Part shown: positions 55,875 to 56,684 of the stretch, one piece after another
How the letters are laid out: the number at the start of each line of letters is the position of its first letter
Numbering within the stretch: the stretch's first letter is position 1
NCBI GenBank assembly: GCA_001574975.1
Contig: KQ965782.1
Span: forward strand, 250,588-307,271
Direction of reading: 5' to 3'
Source of the DNA: Gonapodya prolifera JEL478
Taxonomy: Eukaryota; Monoblepharomycota; Monoblepharidomycetes; Monoblepharidales; Gonapodyaceae
DNA: 56,684 nt
Made by a program: the position numbers and the translations under genes
Notes under the pieces: model-generated
What the model was told of the DNA's origin: nothing
The model's database searches: none
The model's input: only the letters and a program-made list of their open reading frames with translations

Positions 55875-56684
55875 TCAGTTCTTGTGAGAAGGGTTCCCTT
55901 TTGCTTCTTCATATGTTCTACTATTCTTGGTGAAGAGGGTGGTCTGATATACATCCTGGTTGATACACCTCTCCACTCCTTTTGAAGCTCCAGTGCAGTA
56001 TGGCCGCCTGCATAGTTTGCATTTAGCCATATGATAATTTTCAGGTAACAGCCAACATTGATCTTTTTGATTTTTTGCAGGGCATTTAGGTTCCCCACAA
56101 CGGGAGCAAGTTCTCTCCTTTTTCCTCTTCTTGGCAGGAAGATCTTCATCAGTTCCATTTTGAGATGCATCTTGGTGCTTTTTCCCTTTAAATACGCCAA
56201 GTGGAATGGGGCCCAGAATTGGGAGAACTGGAATAATATCAGTCTGAGAGTCATTTTCTGACTCTGGTAGCACAGAACTTGTGGTTGCATTTTGCAAACT
56301 CCTGTGAGATAGTGTCTGATTCTCTATAATAGTTATTGCCATGCCATGTAATTGCTATGAGATATCAGCCAAGTGATACAGGACCCACCTTCAATTAACT
56401 GTGAACCAGAACCCATACTGTCCAGGAAGTCAGTCCCAATATCTGGCCCATCATCTCCACTTTCACTACTATCAGGGTCAGAATCCCCTAAGAAGTTATC
56501 ATCATTTTCTGCATAAAAGTTTACAGCATTTGGCAATGGATCCAATACTGGTGGAAACATAGAAACCCCATTGCCTTCAAGTACACCAAGCATTGTGGTC
56601 ACAGTNNNNGTATCAATATCACGTTTTATGCTGCGTCTGCCAACAGATGAAAGGTAGCTTTTTTGATAATACTTTTTTAGGGCC
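55875..56684 (-). CDS. Cys-rich protein, C-terminal part, transposon-like
   Basis: Not recognised. Two exons on the minus strand, 56389 upward to the window edge and 55875..56323, joined over a 65-nt intron (GTGGGT donor, TTATAG acceptor) that links SQLIE to ENQTLSHRSLQ. The visible part has an acidic segment (DDNFLGDSDPDSSESGDDGP), a basic cluster (PAKKRKKE) and a Cys-rich C-terminus (RTCSRCGEPKCP, CWLL, CKLCRRPYC) resembling a zinc-binding module. A gap of four N (56606..56609) splits exon 1. Beyond it an open frame continues (YYQKSYLSSVGRRSIKRDID). The combination of acidic, basic and C-terminal Cys clusters and the location in a transposon-rich island suggest a transposase or domesticated derivative, without proof. 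Confidence 0.5.
56606..56609. other. Assembly gap (NNNN)
   Basis: Four undetermined bases inside the Cys-rich gene; the gap size may be nominal. Confidence 0.95.

Noticed and set aside
1-56684. tRNA, rRNA, CRISPR or bacterial operon signals
   Set aside because: I saw no T-arm GGTTCRA with matching acceptor and anticodon stems, no rRNA-like sequence and no regularly spaced short repeats; the DNA is eukaryotic nuclear. A tRNA or covariance-model scan could still find something I missed.

Overview
The window is nuclear DNA of an intron-rich eukaryote. Most genes are broken by many short GT-AG introns (mostly about 50-75 nt), spacing is compact, and strands alternate. The gene set points to an opisthokont and most probably an early-diverging, zoosporic fungus: a split Elp5, a Puf protein, Noc3, a flavocytochrome b2 with a cytochrome b5 domain, a small RGS protein, and a pyruvate formate-lyase (PFL) with its activase. 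PFL is rare in fungi and best known from chytrid-type lineages. The taxonomic placement is inference. Exon models were built by hand from splice signals and frame continuity; nearly all close with correct phase arithmetic.

Layout. 1-4.9 kb: a VOC/glyoxalase-fold gene cut by the left edge, divergent from a flavin monooxygenase carrying about five single-base frameshifts, then an intact F-box/LRR gene whose last codons and stop are duplicated. 5.1-14.9 kb: three same-strand genes, namely an IBTK-like ankyrin-RCC1-BTB-BTB protein (12 exons), a Puf/Pumilio RNA-binding protein (13 exons) and Elongator subunit Elp5 (8 exons). 16-18.2 kb: an unrecognised exon and an ornithine cyclodeaminase/mu-crystallin gene. 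19.2-25.6 kb: an AT-rich island with a decayed leucine-rich-repeat gene built from 84-nt exons, one repeat per exon. It is interrupted exactly at a splice donor by a short LTR retroelement without coding capacity (TSD TGTGA; internal alternating about 300-bp repeats). 25.6-31.5 kb: Noc3 and a Thg1-family 3'-5' polymerase, divergent across 224 bp. 31.6-34.6 kb: a minisatellite split by a degenerate LINE with a 13-bp target-site duplication. 34.6-45.4 kb: flavocytochrome b2, an RGS protein, PFL (17 exons) and, divergent from it, PFL-activating enzyme. 45.7-50.3 kb: two coiled-coil genes, one of the plant At4g15545 type. 51.1-51.7 kb: a pogo-like MITE. 52.5-53.5 kb: a beta-trefoil gene with frameshifts. 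53.6-56.7 kb: a second AT-rich island with an LTR fragment fused to a broken Ty1/copia polymerase and an unrecognised Cys-rich gene running off the right edge.

How it fits together. The most coherent functional block is 34.6-45.4 kb. Flavocytochrome b2 makes pyruvate from L-lactate, and PFL with its dedicated radical-SAM activase splits pyruvate to acetyl-CoA and formate. This suggests linked lactate/pyruvate/formate metabolism in a microaerobic organism. Housekeeping RNA and ribosome genes (Elp5, Puf, Noc3, Thg1) are intact. The frameshifts seen are confined to the monooxygenase, the beta-trefoil gene and the repeat-derived sequences, with in-frame stops in the LRR gene, so decay looks biological rather than a general sequencing artefact.
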